Part shown: positions 9,005-15,776 of the stretch, one piece after another
Layout: every line of letters starts with the position of its first letter
How positions within the stretch are numbered: the stretch's first letter is position 1
From: a virus
IMG/VR virus record: IMGVR_UViG_3300030118_006080
Span: 6,978 to 27,282 of that record
Direction: 5' to 3' (one strand)
DNA length: 20,305 nucleotides
Notes under the pieces: model-generated
What the model was told of the DNA's origin: nothing
Database searches by the model: none
The model's input: the letters and a program-made list of their open reading frames with translations, nothing else
Translations under genes and position numbers: made by a program

Positions 9005-9868
9005 TCACGGGCTACCGCCTGGATTTTCATTTATTGGAGTTGCACCTATATTATACAAGTCATATATCTCATCTCCTCTTCCAGTTGCAATTAATTTTAT
9101 CATATCCTTTGCAACGTCTGGTTCAACAAATTTTTGTAATTCGGCTTGTTCAATTACCTCTTCTAAGTTAACTTGAGATAAGTTTTTAATAATATATTCA
9201 AACTGTTTTTTTCCAAGTGGTTCTCTTCTACCATTTTCATCAATATTTCCCTCATATACTTTTGTTTCATTTGTTGTGGGTGGAGTTAATTTTTCACTCA
9301 TATTAGTTTCAGGTTCAGGATTCTCTGGATCAACACCTATAGATTGAACTTCCCTTTGTGAAATGGCACGATTTGATTTATTAATTTCGTTAGGTAAACC
9401 AGGTGTTTGAGGTCCTATTTGCTCATTAAACTCTCCACTAATAATACCTGTGTTTTTTAGAGATCCATAAAATCCAGATAAAGTTCCAAACTTACCACCT
9501 GATAAACTTGTCTTACTTGTTCTAGGAAATACACCCAATATCAAACGAGGACTATCACCACCATAAACTCCATAAACCATATCTCCCTGACTTATTCTAA
9601 CAGATCTTAACTTGTAAGCACCACCAGAACCAGCAGTGGTCGGGAGTAAACAAAACGCATAACTAAGATCATCCTCTTCAACTGTATCGTTATCAGAGTT
9701 ATCACCCATGATACGAACTTTATATCTCCATCCCCAACCTGACTCTAATTGATCCTTCTGTGAATCAAAAGACACGACTTTACCTGTCCAAGATTTTAAT
9801 GGTATCTGACCATATTGATCTTGAGTGCTACCTTTGATAAATGGAGTTGACGTAGAATGTTCGCTCAT
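9005..9868 (-). CDS. gp5: gp5-like baseplate hub/spike protein without lysozyme domain
   Basis: Residues 22-120 match the gp5/VgrG-type OB-fold: KSWTGKVVSFDSQKDQLESG, then YKVRIMGD, LSYAFCLLPT, GDMVYGVYGGDSPRLILGVF. In T4 this domain sits on the gp27 trimer at the tail tip. After it comes a linker rich in Pro, Asn and Glu and a charged, helical C-terminal segment (about 220-275). No T4-lysozyme-like catalytic region and no octapeptide beta-helix are present. The protein has 287 aa against 575 in T4. The ATG overlaps the stop of the gp27-like gene (ATGA). Identification as gp5 rests on the OB-fold and the gp27-like neighbour. Confidence 0.78.
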   Translation of the reverse strand: MSEHSTSTPFIKGSTQDQYGQIPLKSWTGKVVSFDSQKDQLESGWGWRYKVRIMGDNSDNDTVEEDDLSYAFCLLPTTAGSGGAYKLRSVRISQGDMVYGVYGGDSPRLILGVFPRTSKTSLSGGKFGTLSGFYGSLKNTGIISGEFNEQIGPQTPGLPNEINKSNRAISQREVQSIGVDPENPEPETNMSEKLTPPTTNETKVYEGNIDENGRREPLGKKQFEYIIKNLSQVNLEEVIEQAELQKFVEPDVAKDMIKLIATGRGDEIYDLYNIGATPINENPGGSP

Positions 9869-11166
9869 TTTTGACTTGTATATAAACCGTATGTATCACG
9901 GGCAAGAGTTAATGATGTATATGAATTATTTGTATCAAAATGATGGCAAAGATGTAATATTAGATAAAATCCACTTCGATGTTCATTATATATTTGCAAT
10001 AATTTGTCGTCTTGAGTTATATTCTCTAATTCAAGTTTGATTACATCACCTGCTTCAAGTTTTACATTACAAGGAATTTGTATATCAACGAGTTGTGAAT
10101 GTAACAAACCATATCTCATGTTTGCTTTAGGTTCGTAATTTGCTGGACTGTTTATTACATCCTCACTCACTCCTTTTTCATCTGCACCAGGATTTATAAT
10201 GTATGTATATGATTTACAGAATTTTTTAGTATCTACAGGTCTTTGCTGTTTCTCACCAAGATTAGATGAAGATAATAAATTTTCAACCTTTTCTGTATAT
10301 TCGTGAGTCAAAGTATTCATTGTGCATATTCTAACATTATATTGACCATTTCTTAATGCAGATAATTGATCTTGGTCTCTTCTTACAATCGGTGGCAGTA
10401 AAACTTTATAATTATTTGCAGTATTATCTAAATTTGCCTCTAAAGCACTTGAATAAGAATATGTATGTGTGTCTCTATAAAAACCACTAGAAAAACTTTC
10501 AATACCCTCTTTTATCAAACCATTTATTGATTTATATTTAAATCCACTTTTTGTTTCAAAGAAGAAATATCCAGGATCTGTTCCATCTTCTGGAATTGAT
10601 TTTTTACACTGTTGAAGAATAACATCTAAAGCAGTTTCATGATTACCACTTACTTTATCATTATTGCTTGTTTTTTCAATGAATTGTTTTCCCTTTGGTA
10701 CATTTAATATAGAGGGGTCTGATAATATTTTTTGAACAGTATCACTTATTGGTGCTTCTGGATAAATTCTATCAAGAGGTTTATTAGCGTTTTTGAAAGC
10801 AAATTCTGAAACCATCGGAATAAAGGTAGTTTGTTTTTGAGATGAGTCAATATTCATTGGACTACCAGTTACAATCATAGGACTTTTCTCAAAATTTAAT
10901 TCTCCTGATGCGGTGAGTATGATAAATGCTATTTCTTCAAAACCTTCAATGGGTAATGCATCTTTTAATGTTCCTCGTAAACCTGTTTTTGGATTTGCAA
11001 CTGTTCCACCAACATCCTCTATGACAACATTTGCGGTTATCATGGGTGAATAAACACTTTCAAAGTAATCAAATCCTACAATTTTTCCCTCTGTCCTTAC
11101 TACAACACCACGATTTGGTTTTGTAACTTGAAATAAAGTATAATTTGATGCTCCTGCCGCTGACAT
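9865..11166 (-). CDS. gp27: gp27-like baseplate hub protein
   Basis: This 433-aa protein looks like a phage hub of the gp27/Mu gp44 type. A beta-rich N-terminus (VVVRTEGKIVGFDYFESVYS, ITANVVIEDVGG) is followed by a segment on an early-folding domain (EFAFKNANKPLDRIYPEAPI, DTVQKILSDPSI). Next comes the hub signature of a modelling loop, GYFFFETKSGFKYKSINGLI, and a C-terminal beta region including VKLEAGDVIKLEL. T4 gp27 has 391 aa and forms the trimeric torus that holds gp5; the gp5-like gene follows directly here. An AAGGAGT ribosome binding site lies 5 bp before the ATG. Primary sequence similarity to T4 gp27 is low by eye, so the call relies on motif and order. Confidence 0.75.
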   Translation of the reverse strand: MSAAGASNYTLFQVTKPNRGVVVRTEGKIVGFDYFESVYSPMITANVVIEDVGGTVANPKTGLRGTLKDALPIEGFEEIAFIILTASGELNFEKSPMIVTGSPMNIDSSQKQTTFIPMVSEFAFKNANKPLDRIYPEAPISDTVQKILSDPSILNVPKGKQFIEKTSNNDKVSGNHETALDVILQQCKKSIPEDGTDPGYFFFETKSGFKYKSINGLIKEGIESFSSGFYRDTHTYSYSSALEANLDNTANNYKVLLPPIVRRDQDQLSALRNGQYNVRICTMNTLTHEYTEKVENLLSSSNLGEKQQRPVDTKKFCKSYTYIINPGADEKGVSEDVINSPANYEPKANMRYGLLHSQLVDIQIPCNVKLEAGDVIKLELENITQDDKLLQIYNEHRSGFYLILHLCHHFDTNNSYTSLTLARDTYGLYTSQK

Positions 11167-11168
11167 TT

Positions 11169-12122
11169 TTACTCCTTATCCGTGATAACTACTTGTCTTA
11201 ACACTTTCACTTCAGAATTAACGTTTGCAGGATTCTTGTATTCTTTTATCGTATTTGGTAATCCCTCAATATTATTGAATTTTTCATTATCAAATACATA
11301 TCCATTTGGTATCACATTAAATATATCCCACCATTGATTTTTCTTTTCCTTATAAAATCGTGATTCTGATTCATTTTTGGGAACAATTATTTTCTTGCTA
11401 GGGTTTTCTTTATTATGTTTTTCTATCATATCATTTATAAATTTATCAGTTCTTATATTTTCAATATTTCCTTTTTCGTCTGTTATTCTATAAAATGGGA
11501 CAATACCTTTATCTTCATCAAATAAATTTATAATATCGTAAGTTCTACCATCTGAAAGAGTTCCTGAGTCGGTTATTTCACCAAAAGTTCGACCCTGCAA
11601 TTTTTCAGTTTGTTTACGAATAGATTCAAAATCTTTTTGTACTTCATCAATTATTGGTTGTGCTTCCTCAAATTCATCTTCAATTTGTTTGAAATCATCT
11701 GTCTTTGAGTCATTTCTAAACATATTCACAAATCCATTTGCTCCATTGTATATTTGCTCAATAACTGATGTTATAGGTTTGAAAGTTTCTTTTATTTTAT
11801 CAACACCCTCTTTTATTTTTTCCGTTATTCCTTCAATATTATTGACAATAAATCCAAGCAATAAAAGACCTGCAAATGATATGATACCATCACCAAAATT
11901 TTTAATAATCGGAGGAGTAACCCCTCTTATTTTGTTTATTGATCTTTTAAAAGTAGAATTTTTTTCTAATTTTTCTTTTTTTTGATTCCGTATCTTGAGG
12001 AAAGTTTGACGCTCTTTTAGTTTTTGTCTTTTTATTTTTATTTTACTCAACGAATTAGTTGCTCTAGTAAGAATACTTCGTAGATTAGTTGATGTTATTT
12101 TTATTTTTTCTAGTTCTTCCAT
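11169..12122 (-). CDS. Tape-measure-like coiled-coil protein B (317 aa)
   Basis: Residues 1-66 are a highly basic coiled coil (KIKIKRQKLKERQTF, RNQKKEKLEKN). Residues 79-96 form one hydrophobic segment ending GFIVNNI, followed by a charged helix to about 115. The rest is charged and Asn/Lys/Glu-rich, partly helical (160-175), with a likely small folded domain near 185-270 (GRTYDIINLFDEDKGIVPFY, WWDIFNVIPNGYVF). This layout of coiled coil, hydrophobic helix and charged tail resembles tape-measure or tail-tube-lumen proteins, and the gene lies in the hub cluster between protein A and gp27-like. T4 gp29 has 590 aa. A structural role is probable; the exact T4 counterpart (gp28 or gp29) is not settled. 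Confidence 0.72.
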   Translation of the reverse strand: MEELEKIKITSTNLRSILTRATNSLSKIKIKRQKLKERQTFLKIRNQKKEKLEKNSTFKRSINKIRGVTPPIIKNFGDGIISFAGLLLLGFIVNNIEGITEKIKEGVDKIKETFKPITSVIEQIYNGANGFVNMFRNDSKTDDFKQIEDEFEEAQPIIDEVQKDFESIRKQTEKLQGRTFGEITDSGTLSDGRTYDIINLFDEDKGIVPFYRITDEKGNIENIRTDKFINDMIEKHNKENPSKKIIVPKNESESRFYKEKKNQWWDIFNVIPNGYVFDNEKFNNIEGLPNTIKEYKNPANVNSEVKVLRQVVITDKE

Positions 12123-12125
12123 GTT

Positions 12126-13406
12126 TTAAGTATATACAAGATTATCAAATCCAAATAAGATAGGAACCTCATTCATGAGAGCATTATTATTATTTGTCGA
12201 ACTCACACGAATAACCTGAGTTGCTGAAATATTATTCTTTTGATCTATTGTTTTCTTAGTTCTCATGTCTATAGGTGGTAAATCATCAAAAGTAAAGGTA
12301 ACTGGATTACCACTGTTCATTGCATATAATTTTTCTAATCCTATCTTATCAACCGCAGATTTTTGTAGTACAAATTCTCCAGCATGAACTCTACCAACTC
12401 CACTTGGATTATAACCACCTCTATGAAAATCTCTACCTTTTTTTAATATTGATTCTTCATAACTTGCTCCAGACTCTATTTTTTCAAAATCAATTTTTTG
12501 TCTATATTCTCCATCAAAATCTGGAGAACCCATACCTCCAGTTTGTAAAAATTTAATATCTTTTTTAAGAGCTGCTATAAGTCCTGGTCTTTGTAATAAA
12601 ATATTTTTTGATGTTTCTGCATCTAACTCTGCTTGTTTTTGTGCTATTAATTTATCTCTATTTGCTTTTGTGACTCCACCCATTTGTTCTAATAGAGTTA
12701 AATTTTTCATAACATAAGGATCTAATCTATTATAAAGACCAGGACCAAAAAATAAAGCTGCCGCTATAAATGCCTTTGAGAAAACAACTTTTAATAAAAA
12801 TTTACCAAGACCTAAAAGTAGTTTTACTGTTCCTAATAATTTTAATGCAAGTAAACCTCCACCAATAGCTGCAACCAATTTCCAATTCTTAGTTGTCCAA
12901 TCGAATACACTTTTTATCCCCTCCTGTAAATCTTCATTAAAAGCAATATTATTAATTAAAAATCCAGTGCCCAAAATAGTAGCAAGTTCAAATAACTTAC
13001 TAAAGATACTTTGGAATGGTTTTGATATGGCCCCTGTCAAACCTTTAGCAAATTTTGATGTTTTTTTACTCTCTAACCTTTCCTCCTTTAAATCTCTTTT
13101 TAGTTTATCACTATCTTTTCTTTCTCTTTCAAGTAATTCCCTTTGCTCTTTTAATCTTGAACTAAAATCCTTTTCTAACTGTGATGCAACATCAGTTAAA
13201 ATAGCATTTGTTTGAAGCATCGACTCTTGCATAGAGTCAATTTTTGGAGTTATACCTTCACTTATCTTTGCATCTTGTCTAGTAACTATCCTTCTTAAAA
13301 TAGTTATTTTTTCAGTATTTTTAGCGACCTGATTCGATAAATTACCACTACCAAGTTTAAAAGTAGTTTTGTTAATTTTAGGAGTTGTTACTGTATCAGG
13401 TTCCAC
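12126..13406 (-). CDS. Tape-measure-like protein A (426 aa, GTG start)
   Basis: The start is GTG at 13406, with an AAAGG ribosome binding site 9 bp upstream; it overlaps the preceding 58-codon ORF by 11 bp. Residues 76-118 form a charged coiled coil (QREL..RERKDSDKLKRDLKEER). Hydrophobic segments lie at 138-154 (ending GTGFLINNI) and 177-223. Near 328-364 is a motif common at the end of phage tape measures: HRGGYNPSGVGRVHAGEFVL, followed by AVDKIGLEKLYAMN. The gene directly follows gp26 and its -1 frame ORF, the canonical place of a tape measure after tail-assembly chaperones. It would set tail length inside the tube. It is short for a sole tape measure, so it may act with protein B. Confidence 0.76.
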   Translation of the reverse strand: MEPDTVTTPKINKTTFKLGSGNLSNQVAKNTEKITILRRIVTRQDAKISEGITPKIDSMQESMLQTNAILTDVASQLEKDFSSRLKEQRELLERERKDSDKLKRDLKEERLESKKTSKFAKGLTGAISKPFQSIFSKLFELATILGTGFLINNIAFNEDLQEGIKSVFDWTTKNWKLVAAIGGGLLALKLLGTVKLLLGLGKFLLKVVFSKAFIAAALFFGPGLYNRLDPYVMKNLTLLEQMGGVTKANRDKLIAQKQAELDAETSKNILLQRPGLIAALKKDIKFLQTGGMGSPDFDGEYRQKIDFEKIESGASYEESILKKGRDFHRGGYNPSGVGRVHAGEFVLQKSAVDKIGLEKLYAMNSGNPVTFTFDDLPPIDMRTKKTIDQKNNISATQVIRVSSTNNNNALMNEVPILFGFDNLVYT

Positions 13407-13572
13407 GTTGTTGTGCCTTTAAGTTTTCTTCTTCAATATATTGTTGAAGCATTGACAAATAGATTTCCCTCTCCCAAGGAATCATGTTTTCAATCTCAGT
13501 TAATGAATATTTATGATGCTGAATCAGGGCAAAATTAATTTTATAGTATGACTCTAGATTCGTATGAGCCAT
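13396..13572 (-). CDS. 58-codon ORF in the -1 frame of gp26: gp51-position protein or frameshift extension of gp26
   Basis: The ORF runs from ATG at 13572 to TGA at 13396-13398 (58 aa, starting MAHTNLESYYKINFALIQHH, then IENMIPWEREIYLSMLQQYI). It is helical and charged. It starts 2 bp after the gp26 stop and lies in the -1 frame relative to gp26. No clear Shine-Dalgarno precedes the ATG. The frame stays open back to a slippery U UUU UUC at 13581-13587, so a -1 slip would join gp26 (239 residues), Q-L-S and these 58 residues into a protein of 300 aa. In T4 gene 51 follows gene 26. The IPWEREIY helix resembles C-terminal parts of tail-assembly chaperones in other phages. Whether it is made alone, as a fusion, or both is unknown. 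Confidence 0.72.
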   Translation of the reverse strand: MAHTNLESYYKINFALIQHHKYSLTEIENMIPWEREIYLSMLQQYIEEENLKAQQRGT

Positions 13573-13587
13573 ACTTAGCTGAAAAAA
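13562..13587 (-). promoter_or_regulatory. Candidate programmed -1 ribosomal frameshift site (U UUU UUC plus small hairpin)
   Basis: In gp26 the codons GCT TTT TTC give the heptamer T TTT TTC at 13587-13581, in the phase needed for simultaneous -1 slippage. Six bases later is a 5-bp hairpin, GTATG-GCT-CATAC (13574-13562), at a spacing usual for stimulators. The -1 frame then reads without a stop into the 58-codon ORF. Slippage has not been shown here; the call is from sequence only. Confidence 0.55.
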
Positions 13588-14297
13588 GCAGCTAATCCCT
13601 CCAATACAACATCTGATTCAACATTTGTTTTTGGATTTTTCACTTTGATAGTATGTGTTAATTTTGGCATCGTAGTGAAAAAATCTTCAATCATTGCAAA
13701 TTGTTTTGTGTTCAATTGCTCTAAAAAATCCTCTAATTCTTTTTGAGTTGATTCAGATGCATCCCAACTTTCTTCCTCATTGTATATAACGTCAATACAT
13801 GATGTAATCATAGTTAGAGTAGATTTGATATCATTAGCTGTAGCACCTATTTCAAAATTATTTTCAATAAATGAATCCATTGAAGGATATTTCAATTTTA
13901 ATGATAGATTGTCATCTAATTTTATTATATTTTTATGTTTCCTATCCTTTTTTATTTTGATAAGATCAAGATCAATGGTTTTTTGAACCATTGTTTCATT
14001 ATCATCTGGACATCTAATGTTTACATCAACACTTTCTCCAACAGATTTTGCTCTGACATTTAAAAACAAATATTCTATATCAAATGTAGCGAGAGATTGA
14101 ATTTTAACGTTTTTTGATATAATACATGAATTCAATATATCTACTACAGAATCACTTATTTGTTTTGCATCCTCTGACTCAAGTGCCATGATAAGGATTT
14201 TTTCTTCTCTAACAAGAAAAGGTCTGTATTTAATTTTCTTGTTGTTTGAGGGTAATACCAACTCATAAGTTGGAGTATTAATCTTTGGTAAAGGCAT
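13575..14297 (-). CDS. gp26: gp26-family baseplate hub assembly protein / tail-assembly chaperone candidate
   Basis: This 240-aa protein matches the T4 gp26 (T4_baseplate) family by its N-terminus: LPSNNKKIKYRPFLVREEKI followed by an acidic helix (LIMALESEDAKQISDSVVDI). The pattern of a conserved basic-aromatic strand followed by REEK and acidic helices is typical. It also contains FLNVRAKSVGESVDVNIRCP, a short beta region. T4 gp26 (208 aa) is needed for hub assembly. The gene has a perfect late box 25 bp upstream. Its 3' end contains U UUU UUC (13587-13581) in the X XXY YYZ phase, three codons before the TAA, which could allow -1 frameshifting into the following ORF. Confidence 0.83.
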   Translation of the reverse strand: MPLPKINTPTYELVLPSNNKKIKYRPFLVREEKILIMALESEDAKQISDSVVDILNSCIISKNVKIQSLATFDIEYLFLNVRAKSVGESVDVNIRCPDDNETMVQKTIDLDLIKIKKDRKHKNIIKLDDNLSLKLKYPSMDSFIENNFEIGATANDIKSTLTMITSCIDVIYNEEESWDASESTQKELEDFLEQLNTKQFAMIEDFFTTMPKLTHTIKVKNPKTNVESDVVLEGLAAFFS

Positions 14298-14321
14298 AAT
14301 GAATTATCAATTCAGTAAAAT

Positions 14322-14329
14322 TATTTATA
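14322..14329 (-). promoter_or_regulatory. T4-type late promoter box (TATAAATA) for gp26
   Basis: A perfect TATAAATA lies in the 40-bp gap between the tube-fold gene and gp26, 25 bp before the gp26 ATG. It would start transcription of the gp26/tape-measure/hub genes. Confidence 0.65.
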
Positions 14330-14337
14330 TGGGTTTT

Positions 14338-14952
14338 CTAACCGTTTACTATATAGCGGTCAAAATTAAATGATACAGATACTTTCAATATATCAGCTGC
14401 ACCATATGAAACAGGCACAGGATTTATTGCTTTTGGAAATACGTTAACAAATCTGTATCTTAAGGTTCTCTTGTAATTTTTTTCAAATTTATTGATGAAC
14501 ATATTATTGCATTTGTATGAGTCTGGATATTGCATTCTTCTATAATAAGCTTGGTCATCTTGTCTTGCAAAACTATTTGAACCACTTGATATATACTCCA
14601 TCCATCCCTCAAATATTTTTAAAAGGGTATAATCTTCATCAATATAAAAAGAAAAATCTATGTCTGTGTAAAATCTTGTGTGAGCATACTGTTGTGGAAT
14701 ACCCATGAAGTTGTCCTTCACCTCTGCAGTTGCTAATGTAGATGTAGGTAATGAAGCATCACTACAAAGAATACCAGCTCTTCTAGATAAAAATTCTTTT
14801 ACATTTGTTATTTTTGTATATCTCGCTAAATATGATTCAACACTAGGAGTTAGAGTTGAAAATGTAACTAAAAAATGATTTGTCTGTGCTAATGGACCTA
14901 CAAGTCGATTAGCAATAGATTGATTATATGCTTGTACTGTTGTCTCTGCCAC
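14338..14952 (-). CDS. Tail-tube-fold baseplate protein (gp54/gp19-like, GTG start)
   Basis: The 204-aa product has the layout of the gp19 tail-tube superfamily. An N-terminal strand (HFLVTFSTL) is followed by the tube-loop block SDASLPTSTLATAEV and DNFMGIPQQYAHTRFYTDID. Then come FSFYIDEDYTLLKIFEGWM, YKCNNMFINKFEKN, and a final strand pair (YRFVNVFPKAINPVPVSYG, LKVSVSFNFDRYIVNG). Among T4 proteins of this fold, gp54 (tube initiator) and gp48 (cap) are at the baseplate. gp48 is present elsewhere in the window, so gp54 is the favoured call, though at 204 aa it is shorter than T4 gp54 (320 aa) and nearer gp19 in length. The GTG start at 14952 has no clear ribosome binding site. Confidence 0.74.
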   Translation of the reverse strand: MAETTVQAYNQSIANRLVGPLAQTNHFLVTFSTLTPSVESYLARYTKITNVKEFLSRRAGILCSDASLPTSTLATAEVKDNFMGIPQQYAHTRFYTDIDFSFYIDEDYTLLKIFEGWMEYISSGSNSFARQDDQAYYRRMQYPDSYKCNNMFINKFEKNYKRTLRYRFVNVFPKAINPVPVSYGAADILKVSVSFNFDRYIVNG

Positions 14953-14960
14953 TCTAAATA
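14953..14960 (+). promoter_or_regulatory. Late-promoter-like box (TCTAAATA) for gp4
   Basis: TCTAAATA, one mismatch from TATAAATA, lies on the plus strand 22 bp before the gp4 ATG and directly beside the GTG start of the divergent tube-fold gene. It forms part of a very compact divergent control region. Confidence 0.4.
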
Positions 14961-14977
14961 AGTATGATTGTTGTTTC

Positions 14978-14985
14978 TATTTATG
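14978..14985 (-). promoter_or_regulatory. Late-promoter-like box (CATAAATA) for the tube-fold gene
   Basis: CATAAATA on the minus strand, one mismatch from consensus, lies 25 bp before the GTG of the tube-fold gene. The box covers the ATG of gp4 on the opposite strand. Confidence 0.4.
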
Positions 14986-15420
14986 TCATATAAAGGAAAA
15001 TATTATCCTTCCTATCCCAATAAGTATAAAGGTGATCCTACAAATATTATTTATAGATCACTTTGGGAGAGAAAATTCATGGTTTATTGTGATAAAAATG
15101 ATAAAATACTTGAATGGGGAAGTGAGGAGATAGCGTTACCGTATCGTTCTCCTGTCGATAATAAAGTTCACAGATACTTTCCTGACTTTTATATAAAGGT
15201 TGAAGAAAACACTGGTCGTGTCAAAAGATATTTAATAGAGGTAAAACCACTTAAACAAACTATGAAACCTAAAAAACCAAAAAGACAAACAAAGGGTTAT
15301 TTAAGAGAGGTTTATGAATACGCTAAGAATCAAGCAAAGTGGAAAGCAGCAACTGAGTTTTGTGAAGACCGATTATGGGAATTTAAAGTTATGACTGAAA
15401 AAGAATTAGGAATCAAATGA
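14983..15420 (+). CDS. gp4: gp4 head completion protein with PD-(D/E)XK nuclease fold
   Basis: The 145-aa product starts MSYKGKYYPSYPNKYKGDPT. A longer frame beginning at TTG 14968 is less likely because it would place five hydrophobic residues before this conserved start. The core has the PD-(D/E)XK nuclease elements: E29 in YRSLWERKF, W45 with EE at 48-49 (LEWGSEEIALPY), P67-D68 in HRYFPDFY, and E86-V-K88 in YLIEVKPL. This fits the TnsA-like fold expected for T4 gp4, which is needed to finish DNA-filled heads before tails join. The basic region after it (KPKKPKRQTKGY) could bind DNA. It heads a plus-strand operon with three tail genes. Confidence 0.88.
   Translation: MSYKGKYYPSYPNKYKGDPTNIIYRSLWERKFMVYCDKNDKILEWGSEEIALPYRSPVDNKVHRYFPDFYIKVEENTGRVKRYLIEVKPLKQTMKPKKPKRQTKGYLREVYEYAKNQAKWKAATEFCEDRLWEFKVMTEKELGIK
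15048..15055 (-). promoter_or_regulatory. Perfect late box inside gp4, antisense (TATAAATA)
   Basis: On the minus strand inside gp4, TATAAATA sits about 95 bp before the tube-fold gene. It could give a longer leader for that gene and antisense RNA to gp4, or be a chance match in A+T-rich DNA. Confidence 0.3.
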
Positions 15421-15764
15421 GTCGTATCGCACCACTTGTAGATAATCTCATCGGCAGTGAGGATGCTGATGATTTAATGATTGAAATTATGGATGTTTTA
15501 AGTGACAGTGAACAGTCAGTACCAGAAGTTGGAAAAATATACGTATTTGTATATCAACCAAAAACATCAGGTAGATATGATCAAAATCCACTTGTCGCAG
15601 TAACTAATATATTTGATTGGGGTTTCCGTGGAATAAACTTTCATTGGGGTCAACCTCGTCAATATACTTTTCAAGAGGTGGTTGGTCAACTCTACCAGGT
15701 TACAAATGAAGAATTACAAGACCTAAATACAATACCATTTGCAAAATTTCGTATAAATAACTAA
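15417..15764 (+). CDS. Conserved hypothetical protein between gp4 and gp48 (115 aa)
   Basis: The ATG overlaps the gp4 stop (ATGA). The first 35 residues are acidic and helical (DNLIGSEDADDLMIEIMDVL). Residues 36-105 look like a compact beta fold with many aromatics: GKIYVFVYQPKTSGRYDQNP, LVAVTNIFDWGFRGINFHWG, QPRQYTFQEVVGQLYQV. I recall the type (Y-D-x-x-P-L, WGFRGxNFHWG) as an uncharacterised protein of T4-like marine phages but have no function for it. A role in head completion or tail assembly is possible from its place in the operon. No membrane segment is seen. Confidence 0.78.
   Translation: MSRIAPLVDNLIGSEDADDLMIEIMDVLSDSEQSVPEVGKIYVFVYQPKTSGRYDQNPLVAVTNIFDWGFRGINFHWGQPRQYTFQEVVGQLYQVTNEELQDLNTIPFAKFRINN
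15752..15759 (+). promoter_or_regulatory. T4-type late promoter box (TATAAATA) for gp48-gp53
   Basis: A perfect TATAAATA spans the last codons of the 115-aa gene, 17 bp before the gp48 ATG. It would give gp48 and gp53 their own late transcript. Confidence 0.6.
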
Positions 15765-15776
15765 AAAAGTAAGATA

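Noticed and set aside
13508-13515. CATAAATA box inside the 58-codon ORF as promoter for the tape-measure gene
   Set aside because: It is one mismatch from consensus, lies in coding sequence about 100 bp upstream, and such matches are expected by chance in A+T-rich DNA.
14968-14982. TTG start extending gp4 by five residues
   Set aside because: The ATG at 14983 begins the family-like MSYKGKYYPSY; the extension (LLFLF-like) has no ribosome binding site and would overlap the divergent promoter boxes.
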